DNA of 64,000 nt from Clostridiales bacterium (GTDB lineage Bacteria > Bacillota > Clostridia > Saccharofermentanales > Saccharofermentanaceae), in assembly GCA_017513085.1 (NCBI GenBank), contig JAFWDK010000001.1, positions 1 to 64,000 of the forward strand, in the 5' to 3' direction. Position 1 is the stretch's first letter. Each line of letters begins with the position of its first letter. The position numbers and the translations under genes are program-made. The notes beneath the pieces are model-generated. The model had not been told where the DNA came from and ran no database searches. It saw nothing but the letters and a program-made list of their open reading frames with translations. Shown here piece after piece: positions 26,934 through 35,161 of the stretch.

Positions 26934-26963
26934 TTGTGAAAAGACTGTTTTAGAAGTTATAAT
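26934..26963 (+). promoter_or_regulatory. Promoter TTGTGA-N18-TATAAT
   Basis: TTGTGA (26934-26939) and TATAAT (26958-26963) lie 11 bases before the ATG at 26975, leaving about four untranslated bases and no ribosome site. Confidence 0.5.
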
Positions 26964-26974
26964 ATTTAGTAAAT

Positions 26975-28387
26975 ATGATAATTGGTGATTATTTCTTTCA
27001 GATTCCCAAAGAACTGCCGAAACTGGAGATGCTGTCTTTCTATTATCTCATCTTTATTTTCGGCATTTTTCTGTTATCAAGAGTATTTAAAGCCAGGCTC
27101 CGCCCTTTTGTCCTGCTTGCGGCAAACCTGGCTTTTCTGTATTCCTTTTCCCTGTATCATCTTCTTCTGCTTTGCGAACTTGCGCTGGCCGGTTATCTGT
27201 GTTCACTGCTGCTGATCTACAAAAAGAAAAAGCCCTTCCTTTTCCTATCGGTTATTGTTATCCTCGCTGTTCTTTGCTTTTTTAAGTTCCAAGGATATTT
27301 TCATATCTCGATCACCATCCCGTTGGGCTTGTCATATGTAACATTCAAATTGATCTCTTATTATGCCGACGTCTATTCCGGAAAGACCCAGGGGACCCGG
27401 AATCCGGTATATTTCCTTGACTATGTTTTGTTTTTCCCGGTGATCACCGCCGGACCGATCAACCGTTTTGACCCATTCTATAAAACACTGAAAAAACCGC
27501 AGAGTTTCGATTATCGTTCTGCCAAAAACGGCGGGTTTCAGCTAATGCTGGGTATATTCGAAAAGAAGGTGTTCTGTGATTATCTGTCCGATGTCTCTTC
27601 CAGGGCTCTAGCGAGCGGTCTGGGAGGAATGAATACACTGCTTGCGGTGGTTCTTTATTCATTTATTATCTATCTGGATTTTGATTCCATTTCCAATATG
27701 GCGATCGGTTCAGCAAAGCTTCTCGGTTTTGAACTGCCTAAGAATTTCAACAGCCCGTACCTCTCTGCCAGCATCAGAGAGTTTTGGACAAAATGGCATA
27801 TCTCCCTGAGCACCTGGTTCAGAGACTATGTATATATCCCGTTAGGAGGAAATCGGAAAGGGAAATTTAGACAGTATCTCTTTATCATTATTGTTTTTGT
27901 TCTTTCCGGTATCTGGCATGGTTCAACAATAAACTTTGTTCTTTGGGGCTTTTTGCACGGACTTCTCAGGATCATTGAAGATCTGGTGTTCCGCCCGTTC
28001 AGCGGTATAGGCGGAACAGGAAAGAAGATCATCAGACCTTTCGGGATCGCATTGAATTTCTTCCTGGTGACCTTCCTCTGGCTTTTCTTCCGTTATCAAA
28101 CCATAGGCGAAGTTCTCACAATACTAAAGTCGATTCTAACCTTTAAACCTCTTTCGCTCGCCGAAATCGGTATGACCATCAACGAAAGATACTGGTTAGT
28201 CGTCATTCTGTTCTGCGTGTTTGTCACTGATTATCTCCGCAGCCGTTTTGATATGACCGAAACCTACGCAAAGCTTCCGTTCCCGCTGCGCTGGTTAGGA
28301 TATGCACTGCTGATCGTCGTTTTCCTGATCTTTGGTGTTTATGGAGGTTCGCACGCGGCGAGCGACTTCATCTATCAGTTCTTTTAA
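26975..28387 (+). CDS. MBOAT family O-acyltransferase (second copy)
   Basis: A 470-residue polytopic protein of the DltB/AlgI type with REFWTKWHISLSTWFRDYV, IPLGGNRKGKFRQY and the active-site region SGIWHGSTINFVLWGFLHG. It should carry an acyl group through the membrane to a surface polymer. It is followed after 12 bases by an SGNH-like partner. The pair is separate from the one at 12,287-14,631 and is clearly diverged from it, so two different acyl decorations or targets are likely. Confidence 0.9.
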   Translation: MIIGDYFFQIPKELPKLEMLSFYYLIFIFGIFLLSRVFKARLRPFVLLAANLAFLYSFSLYHLLLLCELALAGYLCSLLLIYKKKKPFLFLSVIVILAVLCFFKFQGYFHISITIPLGLSYVTFKLISYYADVYSGKTQGTRNPVYFLDYVLFFPVITAGPINRFDPFYKTLKKPQSFDYRSAKNGGFQLMLGIFEKKVFCDYLSDVSSRALASGLGGMNTLLAVVLYSFIIYLDFDSISNMAIGSAKLLGFELPKNFNSPYLSASIREFWTKWHISLSTWFRDYVYIPLGGNRKGKFRQYLFIIIVFVLSGIWHGSTINFVLWGFLHGLLRIIEDLVFRPFSGIGGTGKKIIRPFGIALNFFLVTFLWLFFRYQTIGEVLTILKSILTFKPLSLAEIGMTINERYWLVVILFCVFVTDYLRSRFDMTETYAKLPFPLRWLGYALLIVVFLIFGVYGGSHAASDFIYQFF

Positions 28388-28399
28388 AGAGGCCAGATT

Positions 28400-29821
28400 A
28401 TGTTGAAAGAGATCAAAACAGTATTTCAGATCGCTATAAAAACATGTTTGATCGTTTGTCTGCTTTTCGGCAGCTATCAGTATCTGAACAGGGTTTTCTA
28501 CAATCGCGAAGTCTATCGGGGAGAGACCCTGCACTCTTTGCCGGAAAACAGTCTGGACGTTTTGGTGCTGGGAAGTTCCCATGCCCAATATTCTTTTGTC
28601 CCTTCTTTCTTTTATCAGGAGACCGGCCTGTATTCACTGGTCCTGGGTTCTGCCTGCCAGCCTCTTGAAGTAAGCTATGAAATGCTGAAGGAAGCGCTGA
28701 AGACCCAGGATCCTTCGGTCGTTATCCTGGAAGTATTCACAGCCATGCCGCTGCATTACGGCTGTCTTGCTGATTCCTGTTACGTATTGGCGGAATACCA
28801 GATGACTGGTGAAGAGAAATACAATACGATCGGTTACCTGCCGGAAGAAAAGAGAAGTCAATATCTCAATGATTTCTTCACATATCATAACGATTGGAAG
28901 ACTATGGAGGATATCGACCGTTTGCTTCCACGAAACGCCTTGAAAAAGTACGGTCTAGTTACCGGTGATTTTGGATATGTTTATCAGGCAGCTGATCTGC
29001 CGCCTGTTAACTGGTGGTATCCGCTGGATAATGGCGACGTGGAGGCGGTGCCGCTCGAAGAGAAAGATCTTGATTCCCTTAATAAGATCTACGATCTCTG
29101 CCAGAAAGAGGGTATAAACCTGTATCTATATAAGACCGCGATAGACGGTTTCGATGAAGAAAACAATGCATACCTGAACGGTGTTTGGGAATGGGCAAAG
29201 GAGAGGAATATCCCATATACGGATTTCTGTACTGAAGCGGATGACATGGATTACGCGCTCTGCATTCAAAGCGATTCAGCACACGCTTTTATTAACGGAG
29301 CCGGGCTGATAACACAGGTTCTTGCCGAACGCGTTCAAGTCAGTGATTCCAAGCACACCGAAGTGCCGGAATTAACAGAAAGATACACTGCCAACGGCAA
29401 TGGCTACACGATGGAGTACCTTGCCTACGAATTCAACCCTTACCGCATCCTGAAAAGGCTGGCATCGGCCAGCGGGATGATCATGATCCGTTATAATTCC
29501 GGTGAGTATTTTGATGATCGGCTTGCTGAGTATTTGAGCAAAGTCATCGGAAAAGAGTTTGATCCGGACAGCGATCTCTACCTGCTAATGAATGAAGGCA
29601 GGATTATCGCGGAAAGTTCCGAACCGTTTAAAGAAACTGAAAGCGGGCATACGATCGAGTTTACAGCAGACGATATTCTTTTTGACGGAGAATCGACAGG
29701 CTGCAAAGGTTCTTTCAGTATCGCGTATAGTTACGACTCCCGTTTCCCGGTCGCTCATAGTTTTCAGATCAGCGGCAATGTCTGGGAAATAGGCTACGAT
29801 TATTACACCAAACAGGAATGA
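28400..29821 (+). CDS. DltD-like SGNH protein with an extra C-terminal domain
   Basis: A 473-residue protein with an N-terminal membrane helix (about residues 8-27) and an extracellular SGNH-like domain. Block I is LDVLVLGSSHAQYSF (Ser59 probable nucleophile); the late DSAHAFINGAG gives the Asp and His. A C-terminal domain of about 120 residues, probably beta-rich (GMIMIRYNSGEYF onward), is not part of usual DltD proteins. AAAGAGG eight bases before the ATG is its ribosome site. With the MBOAT protein just before, it would complete a polymer acylation system. A hairpin overlaps its stop codon. Confidence 0.75.
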   Translation: MLKEIKTVFQIAIKTCLIVCLLFGSYQYLNRVFYNREVYRGETLHSLPENSLDVLVLGSSHAQYSFVPSFFYQETGLYSLVLGSACQPLEVSYEMLKEALKTQDPSVVILEVFTAMPLHYGCLADSCYVLAEYQMTGEEKYNTIGYLPEEKRSQYLNDFFTYHNDWKTMEDIDRLLPRNALKKYGLVTGDFGYVYQAADLPPVNWWYPLDNGDVEAVPLEEKDLDSLNKIYDLCQKEGINLYLYKTAIDGFDEENNAYLNGVWEWAKERNIPYTDFCTEADDMDYALCIQSDSAHAFINGAGLITQVLAERVQVSDSKHTEVPELTERYTANGNGYTMEYLAYEFNPYRILKRLASASGMIMIRYNSGEYFDDRLAEYLSKVIGKEFDPDSDLYLLMNEGRIIAESSEPFKETESGHTIEFTADDILFDGESTGCKGSFSIAYSYDSRFPVAHSFQISGNVWEIGYDYYTKQE

Positions 29822-29837
29822 ATTTCCTGTTTTTCTT
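29811..29837 (+). terminator. Rho-independent terminator
   Basis: AACAGGAA (29811-29818) pairs with TTCCTGTT (29824-29831) across a five-base loop, then TTTCTT. The stop codon of the SGNH-like gene lies within the loop. Confidence 0.75.
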
Positions 29838-29863
29838 AATTTCCCTTTACGATCTAAAAACAG

Positions 29864-29869
29864 TATAAT
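29864..29869 (+). promoter_or_regulatory. TATAAT box for a leaderless start at 29877
   Basis: TATAAT ends seven bases before the ATG at 29877. The -35 region is weak (TTTCCC at 29840-29845, 18-base spacer). No ribosome site is seen. Confidence 0.5.
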
Positions 29870-29876
29870 GATTAGT

Positions 29877-30794
29877 ATGTTAAGTATTATTGTGCCCTGT
29901 TATAACGAAGAAGCAACTGTTGCTCTGTATTACGAGGAACTGAAGAAATATCTTCCTGAATTGGGAGAATATGAACTGCTGTTCGTTAATGACGGCTCCA
30001 AAGACGAGACTCTCAAAAAGTGTCTTGAAATCAAAGCGCAGGACAGTAATTGCAGGATTATTGATTTTTCGCGTAATTTCGGCAAAGAAGCCGCTATGCT
30101 GGCAGGTATGAGCGTTGCAAAAGGCGATTATGTTGTGATCACCGATGCTGACCTGCAGGATCCTCCAAAATTGCTGCCGGAAATGCTGAAGATCCTGAAA
30201 GCGGATGAACATCTTGACTCAGTTGCCACATACAGAGTCAACCGCAAAGGCGAACCTGTGATCAGATCCTTCTTTGCCCGTTGTTTCTATAAGCTGATCA
30301 ATAAAATGATCGATATCAACATCGTTGACGGTGCTCGTGACTATCGTATGATGACTTCCAGGATGGTCAAGGCAGTCTTGTCGTTAAGCGAAGTTAACCG
30401 TTTTTCAAAAGGCATTTTCGCATGGGTCGGCTTCGAAACGAAGTATCTTGAATACGAAAACGTTGAAAGAGCTGCCGGAGAAACGAAATGGTCCTTCTGG
30501 AAATTGTTCAGATACGCTCTTGACGGTATTGTCGGTTTCACGACGATACCATTAAGACTTGCGACCATTGCCGGATTATTGGTCTCGGCTTTCGGATTTA
30601 TTTATATGATCTATATCGTTATCAAAGCACTGGCGTTTGGTGATCCGGTAGCAGGGTTTCCGAGCCTGATCGTGATCATTACCCTGCTTGGCGGAATTCA
30701 GCTGATTGTGCTTGGCATCCTGGGTGAGTATTTGGCAAAAACATACATGGAAACAAAGCGTCGCCCGGTTTATATTATCAGAGATATCTTATAG
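29877..30794 (+). CDS. GT2 polyprenyl-phosphate glycosyltransferase (GtrB-like)
   Basis: A 305-residue enzyme: GT-A domain with LSIIVPCYNEEATVALYYEE, VNDGSKDETL and the metal site TDADLQDPP (about residues 89-97), then two C-terminal membrane helices (about residues 230-250 and 262-285). This is the GtrB/DPM1-type that makes undecaprenyl-phosphate sugars for transfer outside the membrane. The start at 29877 is preferred to an ATG at 29868, which overlaps the -10 box. It is a single-gene unit, with a terminator at its stop codon. It probably supplies the GT-C-type proteins of the region. Confidence 0.88.
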   Translation: MLSIIVPCYNEEATVALYYEELKKYLPELGEYELLFVNDGSKDETLKKCLEIKAQDSNCRIIDFSRNFGKEAAMLAGMSVAKGDYVVITDADLQDPPKLLPEMLKILKADEHLDSVATYRVNRKGEPVIRSFFARCFYKLINKMIDINIVDGARDYRMMTSRMVKAVLSLSEVNRFSKGIFAWVGFETKYLEYENVERAAGETKWSFWKLFRYALDGIVGFTTIPLRLATIAGLLVSAFGFIYMIYIVIKALAFGDPVAGFPSLIVIITLLGGIQLIVLGILGEYLAKTYMETKRRPVYIIRDIL

Positions 30795-30817
30795 AGTGAG
30801 CTCGTCGCTCTATTTTT
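30791..30817 (+). terminator. Rho-independent terminator
   Basis: ATAGAGTG (30791-30798) pairs with CGCTCTAT (30806-30813) with one G-U pair, followed by five T. It overlaps the stop codon of the GT2 gene. Confidence 0.75.
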
Positions 30818-30823
30818 GAAAGG

Positions 30824-30852
30824 TGGACAAACTACAGATTAAATTGTAGTAT
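30824..30852 (+). promoter_or_regulatory. Promoter TGGACA-N17-TAGTAT
   Basis: TGGACA (30824-30829) and TAGTAT (30847-30852) stand 17 bases apart, ahead of the gene at 30877, which has a normal ribosome site (AAAGGAAGG). A short CTACA/TGTAG dyad overlaps the spacer. Confidence 0.55.
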
Positions 30853-30876
30853 TGATTAGTTGGAAAGGAAGGTAAT

Positions 30877-31569
30877 ATGGGAGATTTGTTTAACAAATTA
30901 TTTAAGGATAAAAAGAAACGCTACCTCAACCTTTTGATAGTGTTACTGCCGTTTTTGCTCCTGACAGGTTTCTTTGGCTATAAGACTGTTGATTCTGTCA
31001 GAAATCTGGTTCCGTCCGGAAACTCATCCGGTGCTAAGAAAGCGACTATTGATATTGATGAATACGATTATCATTTAAGGCATAATGCCACCGCTCTGCA
31101 GAAGGAGCTGTTCGAAGAACTCGATTCGCTTCTGAGACAGGATCCGGTCGATGAACAGGCAGTTGCGGAATCTGTCGCCAAAAACTATGTCGCAGATTTT
31201 TATACTTGGACCAATAAGTCCGGTCAGTATGATGTCGGCGGTATGTATTATGTATTCGCGGACTCAAGAGTAAACTTTTATTTTCAGGCCAGAGACCAGT
31301 TCTACCATTATCTCTCCACTTACATCAAAGAGTATGGTGCCGAGAATCTGATCGAGGTCACGGCTGTTAATGTTGAGGAATCGGGCCAAGCCGATCAGTT
31401 TACCGATGTCTTCGGGAGATCATACCCTGCCTGGTTTGTCAGAGTCAGTTTAACTTTTGGGGATCACCCGAACTTCCCATTCAGTGCCTTTGAACGATAT
31501 ATTAACATTCTAGTTGTTAAACGTGACAATGGACGTTTTGAAATAGCTCAGGCTTACGGAGATGAATGA
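30877..31569 (+). CDS. Single-pass membrane protein of unknown function
   Basis: A 230-residue protein with one N-terminal membrane segment (about residues 19-36) and an extracellular domain of about 190 residues. The domain (YVADFYTWTNKSG, then YYVFADSRVNFYFQA and FERYINILVVKR) has a helix-then-sheet pattern that could be a cystatin- or NTF2-like fold; this is a guess. It overlaps the LCP gene by four bases, so it may help that enzyme, for example by binding it or its substrate outside the membrane. Confidence 0.6.
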   Translation: MGDLFNKLFKDKKKRYLNLLIVLLPFLLLTGFFGYKTVDSVRNLVPSGNSSGAKKATIDIDEYDYHLRHNATALQKELFEELDSLLRQDPVDEQAVAESVAKNYVADFYTWTNKSGQYDVGGMYYVFADSRVNFYFQARDQFYHYLSTYIKEYGAENLIEVTAVNVEESGQADQFTDVFGRSYPAWFVRVSLTFGDHPNFPFSAFERYINILVVKRDNGRFEIAQAYGDE

Positions 31570-34142
31570 TGAACAAGCGTGAAATAATCCAGAAGAACGA
31601 GCTCAATCCAGCTCCCAAGCATAGTAAGAAAGAGAATAAATGGTTATTGCCTGTAGCAGCAACCCTGACTCTTCTTTCTCATATCGGACTGATAGTCATG
31701 ATCCTTTGGTCATACCGCTATTTTGGCTTAAGCAAATCTACCTTTATTGGCATTATTTGCGCCTTGGTATGTCTTGTGATCATTATGGATATTATCTTCC
31801 TGGTGGCATTCCGGTATCGAGATAAACTGCTGAAAACCATTAATATCATCATGGCAGTCCTGCTGCTTGCCGGGACAGGCACCTCTGCGTATTATCTCAA
31901 CACCATCAATAAAGTCGTTGACGATGTCACGGAAAACAGCGGAACTGAGCAGTATGAGACTATTACAGTTGTTTTCGCAACACACGAAGATAACAAGGAT
32001 ATCAAGGAAACAGCTGACCTGAAAGGAAAGAAAGTCGGTGTTATCAAGTCTTTCTCTCCTGATAGAATCACAGCTTCCACTTTAGGAAAAGACGAGCTTT
32101 CCAGACAGGGAGTAGAACCGGTTTATGTTGAATACCAGAGCACGAACGATCTTTTCCTGGCTTTGGCGGGTAAGGAAGTTGATGCCGCGATCTTCCAGCA
32201 GGGCTATCGTACCCAGTTCAATAATGAAGACGGATATGAAGAATATGTCGAGAAGATCGTTGATATCGGTTCATACGAAGAAAAAGTTCAGGTCGCTGAT
32301 AACAAATCCGCGACTCTTGACCTTTCGTCCAACCCCTTTAACATCCTGCTGATCGGTCTTGCGCCGGAAGCCGGCGGAGGCGGATTACCGGATGCCATTA
32401 TCCTCGCATCGGTCAACCCGCAGACGATGACCGTATCGATGGTTTCGATCGCCCGTGACTCTTACATCGATATCCCCTGTTACGGCGGTGCAAAGAATAA
32501 GATCAATGACACCGGTGCTGACCGTGCGTGTCTGATGGAATCGGTTTCCAACCTGCTGGATAAAGATATTGACCTTTATATGGAAGTCAACTTCAAAGGT
32601 CTTGTAGATATCATTGATGCATTAGGCGGCATCTGGATCGACTCACCGGTAGAATTCGTCGGTCAGAACTCTTCGACTGAACGCGGTAACTACACAAACA
32701 AGATCTATGCCGGCGGACAGTGGGTCGACGGTGAACACGCTCTGACTTTCGCCAGAGAAAGAAAGAGAATGCCGAATGGCGACTTCGACCGTCAGAAGCA
32801 TCAAAAAGAAGTCATTATCGAGATCGTCAAGGGTCTGCTGAACCTGAGAGATGTCAATAAGGCCGTCAATATCATGAAGATTGCCGGAGATAATTTCTCG
32901 ACAAACCTCTCTCTGAAGCAGATGACGGATGTCTTCAATTATCTTCTTAACGCAACCAACTATAACGGCATACCGAGTTTCGATATGATCGATATCCAGC
33001 AGTTGAGAATTACCGGTTATCCATCCTGGTTCTATAGTTATTCAATGCGTCTGCCGTTATGGATCTATCGCTTGTATAATGGCTCTATCGCAGAAACGCA
33101 GGAACGTATCGAAGATGTTCTCGGAGAATACAATGTTGATACGATCCAGCAGCCGTACTTATTCAAGTTCTTCGCTGACAGAAACTATGTCAGAGCACCG
33201 TTATACCACGAAACTTTCAACGAGGCTCAGATCCACGAAGAGATGCCTGCTTTCGTTACGAAGCTTACAGATATGACATATGCTGACGCAATGGCATGGG
33301 CTTCTGCTAACGGAGTTACTCTTAACGTAACATTCATTGCGCCGGATAGTCCGGAATACGTAGCTTCCGATGACGGATGGGTCATGTCCCAGAGCGTCAG
33401 ATATGGTGCTTTAGTATCTGAAAACCCTGTAATCTCGATCACGGTCATGGGTTCTCCGATGTCCGAAGAAGACAAGGTTCCGAATTTTGTGGGCGGAAGA
33501 GTATCGGATGCTCAGTCCTGGTGTGATGCTAACGGAATCGCTCTGAATATCACTTGGTCGGAAACCAATGATTACACATTATCCAATACGGTCATCTCTC
33601 AGAGTGTTAATGCCGGTTCGGATAAGCGTAACGTTACCTCGATGGATATTCAGGCATACCAAGGCCCAGTCGCTGTTCAGGACCTTATTGCCGGAAAGAG
33701 CTACAACAATGCCATCGCGACTCTTGAAAGCTCTGGCTACAAAGTTGTATACACTCCGGATCCGGAAGGAGGAGTACAGGGCTATGACTGGTCGCCGGTC
33801 GCTGTCAATCCGGGTGATCAGATCACGCTTACAATAAAGAGCTGCAGAGAAGGGTATACGTTAAACAATGGCGTATGTGAACTGACTTCAGTACCGACTA
33901 CTTCGCCTGAAACAACTGAATCACCTTCGCCAGAACCCGAACCTACAAAGACTTGCCCGGATGGAAGTGTAATCCCTGAAAGCCAGGAATGCAAAATAGA
34001 ACCTCCATCAACTGAATCACCTTCGCCAGAACAACCGAGTACCCCGCCTGAAGGTGGTGGCGACTCCGGTGGTGGCGACTCCGGTGGTGGCGACTCCGGT
34101 GGTGGCGACTCCGGTGGTGGCGACTCCGGCGGCGGAGCATAA
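31566..34142 (+). CDS. LytR-CpsA-Psr (LCP) protein with solute-binding-like and PASTA domains
   Basis: An 858-residue protein likely to transfer glycopolymers from lipid carrier to peptidoglycan. Order: basic N-terminus, three membrane helices (about residues 27-49, 57-81, 92-110), a domain of about 115 residues like family 3 solute-binding proteins (TADLKGKKVGVIKSF, KEVDAAIFQQGY), the LCP domain from about residue 256 with the pyrophosphate-binding arginines and acidic residues in SIARDSYIDIP, FARERKRM and DFDRQKH, then about three PASTA-like repeats (AQSWCDANGIALNI type), then a Pro/Glu/Ser/Thr tail and GGGDS repeats. A terminator follows. Typical LCP proteins lack the solute-binding-like domain and the repeats. 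Confidence 0.88.
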   Translation: MMNKREIIQKNELNPAPKHSKKENKWLLPVAATLTLLSHIGLIVMILWSYRYFGLSKSTFIGIICALVCLVIIMDIIFLVAFRYRDKLLKTINIIMAVLLLAGTGTSAYYLNTINKVVDDVTENSGTEQYETITVVFATHEDNKDIKETADLKGKKVGVIKSFSPDRITASTLGKDELSRQGVEPVYVEYQSTNDLFLALAGKEVDAAIFQQGYRTQFNNEDGYEEYVEKIVDIGSYEEKVQVADNKSATLDLSSNPFNILLIGLAPEAGGGGLPDAIILASVNPQTMTVSMVSIARDSYIDIPCYGGAKNKINDTGADRACLMESVSNLLDKDIDLYMEVNFKGLVDIIDALGGIWIDSPVEFVGQNSSTERGNYTNKIYAGGQWVDGEHALTFARERKRMPNGDFDRQKHQKEVIIEIVKGLLNLRDVNKAVNIMKIAGDNFSTNLSLKQMTDVFNYLLNATNYNGIPSFDMIDIQQLRITGYPSWFYSYSMRLPLWIYRLYNGSIAETQERIEDVLGEYNVDTIQQPYLFKFFADRNYVRAPLYHETFNEAQIHEEMPAFVTKLTDMTYADAMAWASANGVTLNVTFIAPDSPEYVASDDGWVMSQSVRYGALVSENPVISITVMGSPMSEEDKVPNFVGGRVSDAQSWCDANGIALNITWSETNDYTLSNTVISQSVNAGSDKRNVTSMDIQAYQGPVAVQDLIAGKSYNNAIATLESSGYKVVYTPDPEGGVQGYDWSPVAVNPGDQITLTIKSCREGYTLNNGVCELTSVPTTSPETTESPSPEPEPTKTCPDGSVIPESQECKIEPPSTESPSPEQPSTPPEGGGDSGGGDSGGGDSGGGDSGGGDSGGGA
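34053..34127 (+). repeat. Five tandem 15-bp repeats at the LCP C-terminus
   Basis: Five identical GGTGGTGGCGACTCC units encode GGGDS each, followed by a final GGGA and stop. Unit length is a multiple of three, so copy number changes would lengthen or shorten the tail without a frameshift. Confidence 0.95.
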
Positions 34143-34152
34143 CATCGATTTT

Positions 34153-34180
34153 GAGCAGAACTATGAAGTTCTGCTCTTTT
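34153..34180 (+). terminator. Strong rho-independent terminator after the LCP gene
   Basis: GAGCAGAACT (34153-34162) pairs perfectly with AGTTCTGCTC (34167-34176) across a four-base loop, followed by four T, a C and two more T. Confidence 0.92.
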
Positions 34181-34306
34181 CTTCAAAAGAGCAATCTAGA
34201 TCCCCGGATTGCTTTTTATGTGATTTTATTGTGCAATTTAAAACATCAATTTCGACAGCTTGTAAAATCTTTTGGGAAATCTAAAAACGTTATCAGTATT
34301 TGCAAG

Positions 34307-34312
34307 TATAAT
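34307..34312 (+). promoter_or_regulatory. TATAAT box, leaderless start of the long LicD/glycan operon
   Basis: TATAAT ends exactly six bases before the ATG at 34319, with no ribosome site. No convincing -35 box is visible. This would be the main promoter of an operon that runs to the terminator at 52,851. Confidence 0.5.
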
Positions 34313-34318
34313 AGTATT

Positions 34319-35161
34319 ATGGTACCACAATTTGGCTTGGCAGAGATTCATAAAGTCGAGCTTATGATTTTGAAAGACATAGATAATTTGTGTCAAAAAC
34401 ACAAATTGAACTATTGCTTATATTGCGGCACTTTATTGGGCAGTATCCGTCACAAAGGCTTTATTCCGTGGGACGATGACGCAGATATCATGATGCCTTT
34501 ACGGGATTGTCGACGATTTTTAAGCATTGCTAAAACAGAATTAAAGGGCAGGTATTTTATTTCCGAAATTCGCAGCGATGCCAACGCTATGGTCCCCTGG
34601 ACGCAAATTCGCCGCGAAGGAACGGAATATTACCCGGAAGAGCATAGAAACATAGAATACCATAAAGGCATTTCTTTGGATATTTATCCGCTGATCGGTG
34701 CGTATGAAGGCATCTTCGGTAAGCTGCAGGTCTCTGCGATCGACGTTCAAAGGGCTTTGACAAGCCGGAATATGCGAAGAGCCGAAAACTATAAGACTAT
34801 TCATCGTTTTGTTGCGGCACGAAAGATAATGGACTGTATGCCGAGATGGTTTTTATTAATGGCTAACAGTTTGATTGAAGCTTTATTCTGGCCGGATCCG
34901 GACAAACATGTATCCTGTGGTACGGTCGATGCTGCCAAGTTCTCAGGGAAATATCTGGTCAGGGACTGGAAGGAAAAAACAGATGGCGAATTTGAAGGCA
35001 GCAAATTCCCGATACCAAAAGAGTATGATCTGTTTTTAAGAACGATGTATGGAGATTACTGGAAACTGCCTCCTGAAGAAAAAAGGGTAAGCCACCACGC
35101 TGATAGCGTGGTCGTAACGATCAGTGATACGATTGCGGAAGAAATAGGGATAAAACCATGA
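34319..35161 (+). CDS. LicD family phosphotransferase
   Basis: A 280-residue protein with the LicD signature CLYCGTLLGSIRHKGFIPWDDD, then ADIMM (about residues 38-64), a nucleotidyltransferase-like fold with an acidic metal site. LicD proteins move phospho-groups such as phosphocholine, or other phospho-alcohols, from CDP donors to surface glycans. The open frame extends upstream to 34151 but that part lies in a terminator, so the start is 34319. It overlaps the cytidylyltransferase fusion gene by four bases, which could make its CDP donor. Which group it transfers is unknown. Confidence 0.85.
   Translation: MVPQFGLAEIHKVELMILKDIDNLCQKHKLNYCLYCGTLLGSIRHKGFIPWDDDADIMMPLRDCRRFLSIAKTELKGRYFISEIRSDANAMVPWTQIRREGTEYYPEEHRNIEYHKGISLDIYPLIGAYEGIFGKLQVSAIDVQRALTSRNMRRAENYKTIHRFVAARKIMDCMPRWFLLMANSLIEALFWPDPDKHVSCGTVDAAKFSGKYLVRDWKEKTDGEFEGSKFPIPKEYDLFLRTMYGDYWKLPPEEKRVSHHADSVVVTISDTIAEEIGIKP

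Noticed and set aside
34053-34127. Possible CRISPR-like array
   Set aside because: The repeats are head-to-tail without spacers and code for an in-frame protein tail.
34151-34318. Upstream extension of the first LicD gene
   Set aside because: The extra 56 codons start inside the terminator hairpin of the LCP gene and do not resemble LicD; the promoter at 34307 lies within them.
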